Source of the DNA: Alphaproteobacteria bacterium
GTDB lineage: Bacteria > Pseudomonadota > Alphaproteobacteria > JACAEB01
Length of the DNA: 64,000 nt
Direction of reading: 5' to 3'
Assembly (NCBI GenBank): GCA_024236075.1
Contig: JACKLE010000004.1
Coordinates: forward strand, 124,001 to 188,000
The notes beneath the pieces were generated by a model. It ran no database searches. It was not told where the DNA came from and was given only the letters and a program-made list of their open reading frames with translations. Positions 17,214 through 26,439 of the stretch are shown here, one piece after another. A program made the translations under genes and the position numbers. The first letter of the stretch is position 1. Each line of letters begins with the position of its first letter.

Positions 17214-18614
17214 TCACTCCCCGGAATCGGGGAGCTGAATCGCCTCGCCGCGAATCATGCGCTCGATGGCGCCATTCGCCCGGTCCTCGCTCTGGCGGTC
17301 GCCGCCCGCGAGCTCGTTGCGCACCCAGAGCGGGTCCTTCATCTCGCCGCTCCATTGCGTCCATTGGGCCTTCATGGAGGCGAGGCGACCGGCGTCCTCG
17401 GCCGCGAGGTCGCGATGCTCGGAAATGTCCGTGGCGAGATTGAACAGGTGCCAGCTGTCGCCGTTCTTCACGAGCTTCCAGGGCCCGGCGCGCATCGCGC
17501 CCTGGCCGCCGGAACGCCAGTAGAGGGCGTCGTGCGCGTCGCCGGTCTTCTCGCCGGTGAGGAAAGGCATGATGTCGACGCCGTCGAGCCCGCTCTCGGG
17601 CAGGACGCCGGCAAGCTGCAGCGACGTCGCCGTGACGTCGAATCCCATCGCCACGGTGTCGATCACCGTTCCGGCCGGCAGGTGGCCCTTCCAGGCGAAG
17701 ATGGCCGGAACGCGGATGCCTCCTTCGAGAACGAGCCCCTTCACGCCGTTGAGCGGCGCGTTGCTGGAGGTCGTCTGCTGCGTGGGCCCGCCATTGTCGC
17801 TCAGGAAGGCGACGAAGGTGTTCTCGGCGAGGCCTTCCTCGTCGAGAGTCTTGCGCACGAGGCCGACGGCGTCGTCGAGGGCGGCGAGCATGGCGAGATG
17901 GATGCGCCGCGTCTCGTTCTTCTCGTTCGGGAACATCGCGTAATAGCGATCGGTCGTGTCCATGGGCGCGTGGACGGCATTGAACGGAAGATAGACGAAG
18001 AAGGGACCGTCCTTGTGCGCCTTGATGAAGGCGACGGCCTCGGCGGCGAAGGCTTCCGTCGTATGTGCCGGCATCGGCTCCGGCGTCGTGCCGCGCAGGA
18101 TCGGGCTCGGCCGGCCTTTCGCGCCCTTCGGCGTGAACGGCATCGCGCCGGACAGGAAGCCGTAGAACTCGTCGAAACCGCGTGCGGTCGGCTGGGTCTC
18201 GGGCCTGAAGCCGACATGCCATTTGCCGAACATGCCGGTCGTGTAGCCGGCGGCCTTCAGACGCTCGGGGAGCGTCGGCACGTCGAGGGCGATGCCGAAT
18301 TTCGGGCTCGTGTTCTGCGGGCTGCCGGAGTTGAACTCGAATCCCATGCGTTGCTGATAGACGCCGGTCATCAGCGCGGCGCGGCTCGGGCTGCAGACCG
18401 GGTGGTCGGCGTAGTAGTCCGTGAGGCGCACGCCGTCGGCCGCCATGGCGTCGATATTGGGGGTCAGCGTCTCCTTGTCGCCCTGGACGCCGAGATCGCC
18501 ATAGCCGAGATCGTCCGCGAAGAGGATGACGATGTTCGGCTTGTCGGCGGCATGGGACGGGGCGGCGCCGAGAGCGGCGAGCGCGGCGGCGAGGACGACG
18601 GCACGTGCGAGCAT
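17214..18614 (-). CDS. secreted Cys-type sulfatase (arylsulfatase family)
   Basis: A 466-residue sulfatase with a Sec signal peptide (1-22, ending SHA). Metal-binding Asp34-Asp35 lie in FADDLGYGD. The sulfatase signature is CSPSR with Cys74, the residue converted to formylglycine for activity. A second metal site appears in FLSDNGG. The ester substrate is unknown. Cys-type sulfatases are matured by FGE or a radical SAM enzyme; no dedicated maturase is adjacent. The ATG at 18614 was chosen because it begins the signal peptide. The stop is 12 bases from the AbgT stop. Confidence 0.92.
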   Translation of the reverse strand: MLARAVVLAAALAALGAAPSHAADKPNIVILFADDLGYGDLGVQGDKETLTPNIDAMAADGVRLTDYYADHPVCSPSRAALMTGVYQQRMGFEFNSGSPQNTSPKFGIALDVPTLPERLKAAGYTTGMFGKWHVGFRPETQPTARGFDEFYGFLSGAMPFTPKGAKGRPSPILRGTTPEPMPAHTTEAFAAEAVAFIKAHKDGPFFVYLPFNAVHAPMDTTDRYYAMFPNEKNETRRIHLAMLAALDDAVGLVRKTLDEEGLAENTFVAFLSDNGGPTQQTTSSNAPLNGVKGLVLEGGIRVPAIFAWKGHLPAGTVIDTVAMGFDVTATSLQLAGVLPESGLDGVDIMPFLTGEKTGDAHDALYWRSGGQGAMRAGPWKLVKNGDSWHLFNLATDISEHRDLAAEDAGRLASMKAQWTQWSGEMKDPLWVRNELAGGDRQSEDRANGAIERMIRGEAIQLPDSGE

Positions 18615-18872
18615 GGGCGATGTTCTCCGGCGCCAAGGCGGACGATCTCCGGCAACGCGGCGCGACGAGCCCTGCCGGCGAACCCTCCAACGGATGATTG
18701 TCATCCAATCCGACGCCGAGGGTTTCGTCGGCGCCGACGGCGCGCCCCTTCGCGGCTCGCGCTTGCATTCTCGGAATTGCAGACTATGTTCTGGCCCTTC
18801 GCCGGACAGAAGGGGCCAGGGACCCGCGACATGCGGGCAACCCACATCTGACCTTTCTGCCGGGGGTGGTGG

Positions 18873-18949
<77 letters not shown>

Positions 18950-19054
18950 TCCGTCCCTGCCGTTCCCGGCGGCTCGGAAATGAGCGTCCCTGCGGCCGCG
19001 CGTCGCGCACAAGGGAGCGGTAGGACTTTCCCTCCAAGACTATTCTCCCAGACA

Positions 19055-19073
19055 ACGATGGCTTCGCCATCGT
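19055..19073 (+). terminator. stem-loop downstream of tRNA-fMet
   Basis: Perfect 8-bp inverted repeat ACGATGGC/GCCATCGT with a three-base TTC loop, about 105 bases after the tRNA and 70 before the SulP gene. It is followed by CTTC but no T-run, so it may be a terminator of the tRNA transcript or a leader hairpin of the SulP gene. Confidence 0.4.
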
Positions 19074-19143
19074 CTTCAGACGCGACGCCGACCGCCGAGA
19101 GTACCGACGATCCCGCCGCCTTGAGCCAAGGCCGCAAAGACCT

Positions 19144-20865
19144 ATGCCCGCCAACGTCACCTCGACCCCCCGCCCGTCCGGACCGAGCTTCTCCGAGCTC
19201 TTCACGCCGAAGCTCGTCACGGTTCTAAGAGAAGGCTACACGCTTTCGCATCTGCGCTCCGACGCGATCGCCGGCCTGACGGTGGCGGTGGTCGCGCTGC
19301 CCCTCTCCATGGCCATCGCCATCGCCTCGGGCGCGACGCCGGTGCAGGGGCTCTACACGGCGATCTTCGGCGGCTTCGTCGTTTCGGCGCTGGGGGGCAG
19401 CCGATTCCAGATCGGCGGCCCCGCGGGCGCCTTCATCGTGCTCGTCGCCGCGACCGTCGCCGCGCACGGCATCGAAGGCCTCTACCTCGCAACCCTCATC
19501 GCCGGGCTCATACTCCTGGCGGTCGGGTTCCTGCAGCTCGGGACCTACATCAAGTTCATCCCTTACCCGGTGACCGTCGGCTTCACGGCCGGGATCGCGG
19601 TCATCATCTTCGCGAGCCAGCTCAAGGAGCTGTTCGGGCTCACCCTCGAGGGTCCGGAGCCGGGCCCGCTCCTCGAAAAGCTGCCGGCCCTCTGGAATGC
19701 CCTGCCGACGGCCGAGCCGTCGACGGTCTGCGTGGCCGTGGCGACCGTCGCCCTCATCGCGGTGCTGAAGCAGGTCAGACCCCATTGGCCGGGCATGCTC
19801 ATCGCCGTGGCGGCCGGCGCGGTCGCGACCGCCCTTTTGGACTTGCCGCTCGCGACCATCGGCACGCGCTATGGCGGCATCCCGACCGGGCTGCCGACGC
19901 CGCATCTGCCGGAGATCAGCCTCGAGCGCATCGGCGCCGTGCTGCCGAGCGCGATCAGCTTCGCGCTGCTCGGGTCCATCGAATCGCTGCTGTCGGCTGT
20001 CGTTGCCGACGGCATGACGGGGCGGCGCCACCGTTCGAACTGCGAGCTCGTGGGGCAGGGCGTCGCCAATATCGCGTCGGCGCTTTTCAGCGGCATCTGC
20101 GTGACCGGCACCATCGCGCGCACGGCAACCAATGTGCGGGCCGGCGCGCACGGACCCGTAGCCGGCATGCTGCATGCGGCCTTCCTTCTCGTCTTCGTGC
20201 TCGTCGCGGCGCCGCTCGGACGCTTCATTCCGCTGGCGAGCCTTGCGGGCGTCCTCGCCTTCGTGTCCTGGAACATGGTCGAGAAGCAGGCGATCGCGAC
20301 GCTGCTGCGCGCGTCGCGCGGGGATGCCGCGATTCTCGTCTCGACCTTTCTGCTCACGATATTCCGAGACCTGACCGAGGCGATCGTCGTCGGCTTCGCC
20401 CTCGGCTCGGTCCTCTTCATTCATCGCATGTCGACGACCACCGCGGTCGAGACGCATGTTCCGCTGGTCCCCGAGGATCGCGCGGACGACGCGAACGGCG
20501 GAAGGTCGCCCTATGACGAGGCCGCCGGATCGGACCCGGACGTCGTGGTGCTGCGCATCTCCGGGGCTTTTTTCTTCGGCGCGGCGGCCGCCATCGGCGC
20601 GGTTCTCGATCGCATCTCCGACGCGCATCGCGCGCTCGTCATCGACTTCGCGGCCGTGCCCTTCCTCGACTCGACGGCGGCGAACACGATCGAGGGGCTG
20701 GCCCGCAAGGCGACGGGGCGCGGCAAGCGCGTCTTTCTGACCGGCGTATCGCGCGACGTGCGGAAGTCGCTCCTGGCTCACGGCGTCGAGCCGCCGCTCG
20801 TCACCTACTGCGCGACGATCGGCGAGGCGGTCGCCGCCGCGAAGCAAGCCAGGGCGGGCGCCTGA
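19144..20865 (+). CDS. SulP/SLC26-family anion permease with STAS domain
   Basis: A 573-residue inner-membrane anion transporter. The N-terminal half carries the SulP signature (AIAGLTVAVVALPLSMAIAIASG, about 42-63), multiple hydrophobic helices to about residue 425, then a cytoplasmic STAS domain (about 465-565; VVVLRISGAFFFGAA, FLDSTAANTIEGL). Substrates in the family are sulfate, bicarbonate or dicarboxylates; none can be assigned. The start at 19144 has only a weak ribosome-binding site, and the in-frame upstream region offers no better one. Confidence 0.92.
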   Translation: MPANVTSTPRPSGPSFSELFTPKLVTVLREGYTLSHLRSDAIAGLTVAVVALPLSMAIAIASGATPVQGLYTAIFGGFVVSALGGSRFQIGGPAGAFIVLVAATVAAHGIEGLYLATLIAGLILLAVGFLQLGTYIKFIPYPVTVGFTAGIAVIIFASQLKELFGLTLEGPEPGPLLEKLPALWNALPTAEPSTVCVAVATVALIAVLKQVRPHWPGMLIAVAAGAVATALLDLPLATIGTRYGGIPTGLPTPHLPEISLERIGAVLPSAISFALLGSIESLLSAVVADGMTGRRHRSNCELVGQGVANIASALFSGICVTGTIARTATNVRAGAHGPVAGMLHAAFLLVFVLVAAPLGRFIPLASLAGVLAFVSWNMVEKQAIATLLRASRGDAAILVSTFLLTIFRDLTEAIVVGFALGSVLFIHRMSTTTAVETHVPLVPEDRADDANGGRSPYDEAAGSDPDVVVLRISGAFFFGAAAAIGAVLDRISDAHRALVIDFAAVPFLDSTAANTIEGLARKATGRGKRVFLTGVSRDVRKSLLAHGVEPPLVTYCATIGEAVAAAKQARAGA

Positions 20866-20881
20866 GGGCGGGGCGGCCGAT

Positions 20882-21649
20882 CTAAGGTCTCCCCATCACC
20901 GCGCGATAGGCGTGCCAGGTCGCGTGGCCGAGAAAAGGGAAGGCGACGACGAGGCCGAGAAAGCCCGTCGCGCAACCCACCGCCGTCGCCACGGCGATGA
21001 TCCAGGCCCAAAGCGCCATCGCCGCCGGCGCCCGGCGCACGGCCGCGATGCTGGCGTTGATCGCTGTGACCACGTCGATATCGCGCTCGACCAGCATCGG
21101 CAGCGAGAAAGCGCTGAGCGCGAAGATGAGGAACGCGATCGCGCCGCCGACGACCGTGCCCAGCGCGGCAAGCGCGAGCCCTTCGGGAGTCGAGAGAACG
21201 AAGCCCGAGAATTCGGTCAGGGGCACGTAGCTGTCCCCGACGAGAAGCGCGAAGAGGAGCTGCGCGATCCGCGCCCAGGCGAGCGCCGACATCGTCAAGA
21301 TGAGGCCCAAAAGGGCGATCTGGTCTGGCGCGGCGGTCTTCACAAGGAGGATGGCGCGCCAGGTCAAGGGCTCGTTCGCCTCGAGCCTCCGGCTGATCTC
21401 GTAGAGACCGACGGCAAGCAGCGGCCCGAGCAGCGCGAAAGCGCCGGCCGCCACGGGAATCCAGGCGGAAAGTCCAAGAGCCCAAAGCCCCGCCGTGGCC
21501 GCGAGCCCGATGGCGACGAATGCGGCCCCATAGGCAAGGCTCATCGGCGCGGCCCGGACGAGGTCGCGCCAGCCGGCGCCCGTCCAGACCCAAACGTCGT
21601 CGGGCCGAATGACAGGCGCTTCTTCCGTCGTTTGGACTAGGGCGGGCAT
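20882..21649 (-). CDS. DUF2189 integral membrane protein
   Basis: A 255-residue protein with about six hydrophobic helices after a 30-residue soluble N-terminus. It matches DUF2189 membrane proteins: GWRDLVRAAPMSLAYGAAFV near the first helix, a SRRLEANEPLTW loop, and the terminal FPFLGHATWHAYRAVMG. Function is unknown for the family. The start codon ATG at 21649 has AGGACC just upstream. It diverges from the SMP-30 gene across a 199-base intergenic region. Confidence 0.85.
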   Translation of the reverse strand: MPALVQTTEEAPVIRPDDVWVWTGAGWRDLVRAAPMSLAYGAAFVAIGLAATAGLWALGLSAWIPVAAGAFALLGPLLAVGLYEISRRLEANEPLTWRAILLVKTAAPDQIALLGLILTMSALAWARIAQLLFALLVGDSYVPLTEFSGFVLSTPEGLALAALGTVVGGAIAFLIFALSAFSLPMLVERDIDVVTAINASIAAVRRAPAAMALWAWIIAVATAVGCATGFLGLVVAFPFLGHATWHAYRAVMGRP

Positions 21650-21778
21650 CCGAGGGTCCTCCGCGATTTTCTTTGAATGGAAGCATAGGAAGGGTGACAG
21701 CCGGCCGACAAGGCATGAATCAATTGCGAGCCGCCGGGGATGCCAGTTGCCTTGACATGGAGACGGTCAGGCGGTCTG

Positions 21779-21807
21779 TTGACAGAGCTTCGACCTAGGG
21801 TTGTAGG
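21779..21807 (+). promoter_or_regulatory. candidate promoter for the SMP-30 gene
   Basis: TTGACA (21779-21784), a 17-base spacer and TGTAGG (21802-21807), about 40 bases before the ATG. A second TTGACA lies at 21752-21757, 27 bases upstream. The -35 is perfect but the -10 is poor, so this is tentative. Confidence 0.35.
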
Positions 21808-21848
21808 ACCCGGGGCGCATCGGCCGGCGCGAGGGAGGAGGCGACGCA

Positions 21849-22763
21849 ATGCAGCTAAAGGAAATCGCCGCGGGGCTCTTGTTTCCGGAGGGCCCCGTCG
21901 TCATGGAGGACGGCTCGATCGTCCTCGTGGAGATCGCCCGGGGGACGCTCTCGCGCGTGACGCCGAACGGGCGCGTTCACGTCATCGCCGAGCTCGGCGG
22001 CGGACCCAATGGGGCGGCCGTCGGGCCCGACGGCGCCATCTATGTCTGCAACAATGGCGGCTTCACCTGGCGCGAGCAGGACGGGCTTCTCCTGCCCGGC
22101 GGCCAGCCGGCCGACTATTCGGGCGGGCGCATCGAGCGAGTCGACCCCGAGACCGGGCGCTTCGACATTCTCTACACGGATTGCGACGGCGTCGACCTGA
22201 AGGGCCCGAACGATCTCGTCTTCGACAACGAGGGGGGCTTCTACTTCAGCGATCTCGGCAAGCAGCGCCGCTTCGACATGGATATCGGACGCCTCTACTA
22301 CGCGAAGGCGGACGGAAGCCTCATCCGCGAGGTCGCGGCTCCGCTCGTCACGCCCAACGGCGTCGGGCTGAGCCCCGACGGGAAGACGCTCTATTCGGCG
22401 GAGACCCAGACGGGGCGGCTCTGGAGGTTCGCGGTCGACGGCCCGGGCCGCCTGCGCGACCTGGAGGGGCTGCGCCCCGGCTCTCTCGTCGTCGGGCTGC
22501 CCGGCTTTCAGCTCTTCGATTCGCTCGCCGTGGAGGCGAGCGGAAATATCTGCGTGGCGACGCTCATCAACGGCGGCATCACCGTCATTTCGCCCGATGG
22601 GACGTCGGCGGAGCATGTGCCGTTTCCCGATCCGGTGACGACGAACATCGCCTTCGGCGGACCGGACCTGCGCACGGCCTACGTGACCCTCTCGGGCACC
22701 GGCCGGCTCGTCTCCTGCGAATGGCCGAGGCCGGGCCTCAGGCTCGCCTATCCGCGGCGCTGA
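21849..22763 (+). CDS. SMP-30/gluconolactonase/LRE family protein
   Basis: A 304-residue six-bladed beta-propeller lactonase. The metal-ligand Glu14 in LLFPEGP, the GPNDLVFD segment (near 120-127) and TPNGVGLSPDGKTLY are the expected calcium-site motifs. Enzymes of this family hydrolyse sugar lactones or similar esters; the exact lactone is unknown. No signal peptide is seen, so it is probably cytoplasmic. GAGGGAGGAGG precedes the ATG at 21849 by eight bases. Confidence 0.92.
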   Translation: MQLKEIAAGLLFPEGPVVMEDGSIVLVEIARGTLSRVTPNGRVHVIAELGGGPNGAAVGPDGAIYVCNNGGFTWREQDGLLLPGGQPADYSGGRIERVDPETGRFDILYTDCDGVDLKGPNDLVFDNEGGFYFSDLGKQRRFDMDIGRLYYAKADGSLIREVAAPLVTPNGVGLSPDGKTLYSAETQTGRLWRFAVDGPGRLRDLEGLRPGSLVVGLPGFQLFDSLAVEASGNICVATLINGGITVISPDGTSAEHVPFPDPVTTNIAFGGPDLRTAYVTLSGTGRLVSCEWPRPGLRLAYPRR

Positions 22764-22773
22764 GATGCGGTAC

Positions 22774-22797
22774 GCCGGACCGCTCTCGCGATCCGGC
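22774..22797. terminator. weak hairpin between convergent genes
   Basis: Inverted repeat GCCGGA/TCCGGC around a 12-base loop that itself contains CGC/GCG. It lies in the 57-base gap between the SMP-30 stop and the stop of the convergent secreted protein. There is no T-run, so termination is a guess. Confidence 0.35.
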
Positions 22798-22820
22798 GCC
22801 CGATCTCTTCCGCGTCCCGG

Positions 22821-24320
22821 TCAATCGCAGGTCGGCGTGACGCTACCGCCGGGAATCCACTGCACGTGGCTCATCGCCTTGTACGTGCCGCCGACATAGG
22901 CATAGAGGTCGGTCTCGTCGCCGGTCGCGGGGTCGACGATGCGCGGGTGGGCCCACGCCTTGTGGCTGGGATTCCCGTCATAGGATTCCGAGTCGGACCA
23001 CACGCTGTGGACCGCGCAGTCGCCTCCGCCGTTCGACCAGTTCGGAATGCCGTGATTGTTGCCGTTTCCGCTCGAGTCCGGCGCGTCGATTGCCGTGGCG
23101 AGCCCGCCCGAGACGTCCACACGGCCCGTGTCCGGCGTGTATCCGCCCCAGTTCCAGGACGAGGTGCCGCCGTTCCAGCTCGGGCTCGGCAGGGTGACGC
23201 GCATCACGTCGCCCCGCGGCGCATTGAAGATGAGATCCTTGTTGCTCATGCGCTGGAAGACGAGCTCGGTGGCGTCGTTGTCGAAATCGGGGTCGAAGTC
23301 GCCCCAGCCCCAGGGGGGATTGCGGCCGTCATACTTGACCCAGGGGTAGATGGCGTAAGGCACCTCCCAGATCGCGCCGCAGGAGGCGGGCGAGGTGTTG
23401 TCGCAGCGCCGGGCGGGGTAGTGCTTGCCGCCCGTCGTGATGAAGGTCGCGCCGCGTTGATTGAGGTTGGTGCTGAACATCACGATGCGCGTGTGCTTTT
23501 CGGTCCCGGAGGTGTCCTTCCAGTCGCGATAGGCGTCGACCTCCGAGATGAAGGTGGCGAGACCCCAATTGCCCACCGGCGAAACGTCGACGTCGGTCAC
23601 GATGTGGCCGGGATCGGAGCTGCCGAGGCCGAGCCACTCGTTGAGCGTCGTGCCGCTCGTCGGCGTCGTCACATTGGTGACGCTCGTGAAGCTCACCTCG
23701 TCCTTGTTCGGAGTGTTCTTCTTGACGCGAATGCTCTGGCGGAAGATGTCCTTGCAGACGCCGCATTCGTCGGTCGGGGCGGAGAAATAGACGGGGTAGT
23801 AGAAATAGGTGCTGTCCTCGACCATGGGTCCGAAGGCGACGCCGCCCCAGCCGCCGTCCATCTCCTCGCCGCCGTCGACGGCCATCACATATTCCTTGTT
23901 CTGCCCCGGGCGCAGATCGATGACGACGAGCTGATGGAAATCGTCCGCGTCGATGCCCGTCTCGTCGTTGGTGTTGCCGTATTGCAGCCGCGTCGCGACG
24001 ATGAAGTTGCGATCGTCCGAGACCTCGAAATGGACATAGGGCTTGTCGAACGGCGCGCCCGTCGGATTGGTGATCTGCGTGGCGGTGATGTTTGGGGCGT
24101 TCAGCTTGCCGGCGAAGAGCTGGCCGAGGCCCGCGGTCGAGATGGGAAAGCTTGCGAAGATGAGCTTGTCGTCCGAAGCGGGCGCGACGACGTCGGTGCG
24201 CGTCCGCTGGCAGGCCTGATCCTCCGTCGTGGGCCAGGTGGGATCGTCGCAGGCCGGAAGCGCGGCGAGCGCCACTCCCGGAAACAAGGCAAGCGTCATC
24301 GCGATGAGAGTTGCCCTCAT
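22821..24320 (-). CDS. large exported protein of unknown function
   Basis: A 499-residue protein with a clear Sec signal peptide (1-20, ending ALA) and a mature part rich in Asp, Gly, Trp, Thr and Asn. Cysteine pairs (CGVC near 190; CDNTSPASC near 310) suggest disulfides. Repeated aromatic/Gly-Asp turns (GGWGGVAFGP, WNWGGYTPDTG) suggest a beta-propeller or beta-sandwich fold, but I recognise no family or catalytic motif. GGAGGA precedes the ATG at 24320. It ends convergent with the SMP-30 gene. Its composition resembles the exported proteins at 53005 and 60497, without obvious homology. Confidence 0.75.
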   Translation of the reverse strand: MRATLIAMTLALFPGVALAALPACDDPTWPTTEDQACQRTRTDVVAPASDDKLIFASFPISTAGLGQLFAGKLNAPNITATQITNPTGAPFDKPYVHFEVSDDRNFIVATRLQYGNTNDETGIDADDFHQLVVIDLRPGQNKEYVMAVDGGEEMDGGWGGVAFGPMVEDSTYFYYPVYFSAPTDECGVCKDIFRQSIRVKKNTPNKDEVSFTSVTNVTTPTSGTTLNEWLGLGSSDPGHIVTDVDVSPVGNWGLATFISEVDAYRDWKDTSGTEKHTRIVMFSTNLNQRGATFITTGGKHYPARRCDNTSPASCGAIWEVPYAIYPWVKYDGRNPPWGWGDFDPDFDNDATELVFQRMSNKDLIFNAPRGDVMRVTLPSPSWNGGTSSWNWGGYTPDTGRVDVSGGLATAIDAPDSSGNGNNHGIPNWSNGGGDCAVHSVWSDSESYDGNPSHKAWAHPRIVDPATGDETDLYAYVGGTYKAMSHVQWIPGGSVTPTCD

Positions 24321-24406
24321 CTGGTTCCTCCTGATTGTGAAGCCATTGGATACGGCCGAGAGCGCGGCGGTACGCGCCGTCGCCCGGGATCTTGAGCCCC
24401 GGATAG

Positions 24407-24435
24407 GAGGTACGACGGAATATGAACAGTGTCAA
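24407..24435 (-). promoter_or_regulatory. candidate sigma-70-type promoter for the exported protein
   Basis: On the minus strand TTGACA (24435-24430), a 17-base spacer and TACCTC (24412-24407), about 90 bases upstream of the ATG at 24320. The -35 is consensus, the -10 weak. Confidence 0.4.
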
Positions 24436-24469
24436 GTTAGCGGGGCCGCACGTCCGGCCCCTGGCGGCG

Positions 24470-25693
24470 TCAGTCCGTGAACGCCGAATAGACGAGCGTG
24501 CGCAGCTCGCGGCGTACATTGTAGGCCGTGGACGGCATGATCTGCGTCATGAAGATGCAGATGAGCTCCTCCTCCGGATCGATCCAGAAATAGGTGCTCG
24601 CCGCGCCGCCCCACCAGAAATCGCCGGGCGAACCGGGCAGCAGCGCGCGTGCCGGATCGAGAGTCACGGCGAAGCCGAGGCCGAAGCCGGTGCCCGCATA
24701 GGTCGCCTCGCTGAAAAGGGAGATCGACATGTCCGCGAGATCCGAGTCGCCCGGGAGGTGGTTCGCGGTCATGAGCTCGATGGTTTTCGGGCTCAAGATC
24801 TGGACACCGTCCAAAGTCCCGCTTGAGATCAGCATGCGGCAGAATTTGAGGTAGTCCGCCGAGGTCGAGACGAGGCCGCCGCCCCCCGAGAGAAATGTAC
24901 GGGGCTGATGGTAGCGGCTCTTGACGGCATCGTCCTGCAGAATGCGGGGCGTTCCTGGCGGCGCCCAATAGCAGGAGGTGAAGCGCTCCGCCTGATCCTT
25001 GCGCACATGAAAGCCCGTCTCGTTCATGCCGAGCGGACCGAATATGTGATCGGCGAAATAGCGATCGAGGGATTTGCCCGAGATCACCTCGACGAGGTGG
25101 CCGAGGATGTCCGTCGAGACCGAATAGTTCCAGTGCTTGCCCGGCGAGAATTCGAGGGGCAGCTTCGCGAGCTCGCTCACCATGCCCGCGATCGTTCCGT
25201 TCCCGTCGACATCGCCGAGGGCGAGCTTGCGATAGGCGGCGTCGACGTTGGAGCGCTGCTGGAAGCCGTAGGTGAGGCCCGAGGTGTGGCGCAGGAGATC
25301 GACCATCAGCATCGGCCGCTGGGCCGCCGCCGTGCGGAACGTCTCCATGAAGCCGCCGGCATAGACGCCGAGATCGCGCCATTCGGGAATACGGCGGTGG
25401 ACGGGCTCGTCGAGGGCGACGAGGCCCTGCTCGACGAGCTGCATGAAGGCGACGCTCGTCACGGGCTTGGTCATCGAGTAGATGCGGAAGACCGTGTTCT
25501 CCTCGATCGGAGCCTTGCGCTCGGGATCGCGCTCGCCGAGCAGGACATGATGGGCGACGCCGCCGCCGCGCCAGACGACGACCTCGGCGCAAGGCAGGCG
25601 GTTGGAGCCGACATAGCGCTCGGCGAGGAAGGCGTCGATGCGCTTCAGACGGTCGGGCGAAAGGCCGGCCTCGCGCGGGTCGATCTCGATCAT
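24470..25693 (-). CDS. serine hydrolase, class C beta-lactamase family
   Basis: A 407-residue beta-lactamase/penicillin-binding-fold hydrolase without a signal peptide. The catalytic SxxK motif is SMTK (Ser73-Lys76), and a tyrosine motif occurs as NYSV (Tyr190). Flanking signatures LLRHTSGLTYGF and FGPLGMNETGFHV are typical of the esterase/EstB-like branch. Lack of a signal suggests a cytoplasmic esterase rather than a cell-wall enzyme or beta-lactamase. It starts 73 bases after the DsbA-like gene and may belong to that transcript. Confidence 0.88.
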   Translation of the reverse strand: MIEIDPREAGLSPDRLKRIDAFLAERYVGSNRLPCAEVVVWRGGGVAHHVLLGERDPERKAPIEENTVFRIYSMTKPVTSVAFMQLVEQGLVALDEPVHRRIPEWRDLGVYAGGFMETFRTAAAQRPMLMVDLLRHTSGLTYGFQQRSNVDAAYRKLALGDVDGNGTIAGMVSELAKLPLEFSPGKHWNYSVSTDILGHLVEVISGKSLDRYFADHIFGPLGMNETGFHVRKDQAERFTSCYWAPPGTPRILQDDAVKSRYHQPRTFLSGGGGLVSTSADYLKFCRMLISSGTLDGVQILSPKTIELMTANHLPGDSDLADMSISLFSEATYAGTGFGLGFAVTLDPARALLPGSPGDFWWGGAASTYFWIDPEEELICIFMTQIMPSTAYNVRRELRTLVYSAFTD

Positions 25694-25766
25694 GGGTTAC
25701 ACTCCTCTCTCACGTCTGCTGGCCTGTCGGCGGTCTGTCCGCCCTCGGAACGATGGGCTCTCGCGT

Positions 25767-26417
25767 TCAGCGGCGGGAAAGGCCGTTCTTCTCCAGCCGC
25801 CATTTGAGCTGGACGAAGCGGTCCTGCCCGAAGAAGGGCTCGCCCTTGAAGGCCATCAGCGGCACGCCCCAATGGCCGGCCGCCTTGTGCGCCTCCTGAT
25901 TGCGCTCGATCGTCGCGCGATAGTGGTCGGGCCTGGCGGCGATGGCATCGTCCAGCGCGTAGAGATCGAGCCCGGCGCGCGCGGCGGCCCGCGCCAGGTG
26001 ATCGCCTTCGTGCCAGTTGTCGACCGTGCCGCTCCAGATCGTGCGGCTCGCCTCGTCGAGGAAGGGCAGGCCCTTGCCCGCTTCCGCCGCCGCGACGCCG
26101 AGCATGGTGAGGCGGTGGATGTAGGGCTGTTCCTTGGGATATTTGCCCGTCTGCAGATCGAACACCACCGGGTCGGGCTTCGGCCAGCGGAAGGGAAGGC
26201 CGAGAAACTCGCCGCAGCGATGCACGTCGGTCATGAAATAGGAGAACCAGAGCGGGTCGCGACCGTCGAAGAACTCCGGCGTACGCACGGCGATGGGATA
26301 GACCGGGCGCACGTTGCAGGCGACGTCGTACTCCTCCGTGAGCGCACGGATGCGCGGCGTCACGAGGTAGGAATAGGGCGATCGGAACGACCAGTAGAGA
26401 TCGAAGCTCAGCGTCAT
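25767..26417 (-). CDS. DsbA-family/kappa-GST-like oxidoreductase (HCCA isomerase type)
   Basis: A 216-residue thioredoxin-fold protein of the DSBA/2-hydroxychromene-2-carboxylate isomerase group. The N-terminal strand-turn YWSFRSPYSYLV replaces the CxxC motif by Ser-Pro-Tyr, as in kappa-class glutathione transferases. The C-terminal WGVPLMAFKGEPFFGQDRF is the conserved cis-Pro and F-G-Q-D region. It probably binds glutathione. Physiological substrate is unknown. AAGGGAAA precedes the ATG, and corA ends 22 bases upstream. Confidence 0.87.
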   Translation of the reverse strand: MTLSFDLYWSFRSPYSYLVTPRIRALTEEYDVACNVRPVYPIAVRTPEFFDGRDPLWFSYFMTDVHRCGEFLGLPFRWPKPDPVVFDLQTGKYPKEQPYIHRLTMLGVAAAEAGKGLPFLDEASRTIWSGTVDNWHEGDHLARAAARAGLDLYALDDAIAARPDHYRATIERNQEAHKAAGHWGVPLMAFKGEPFFGQDRFVQLKWRLEKNGLSRR

Positions 26418-26439
26418 CGGTGTTTCCCTTCTTGCCCGT

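Noticed and set aside
19225..20847. 540-residue minus-strand frame
   Set aside because: Antisense of the SulP gene, with many Arg/Asp/Glu repeats typical of high-GC shadows.
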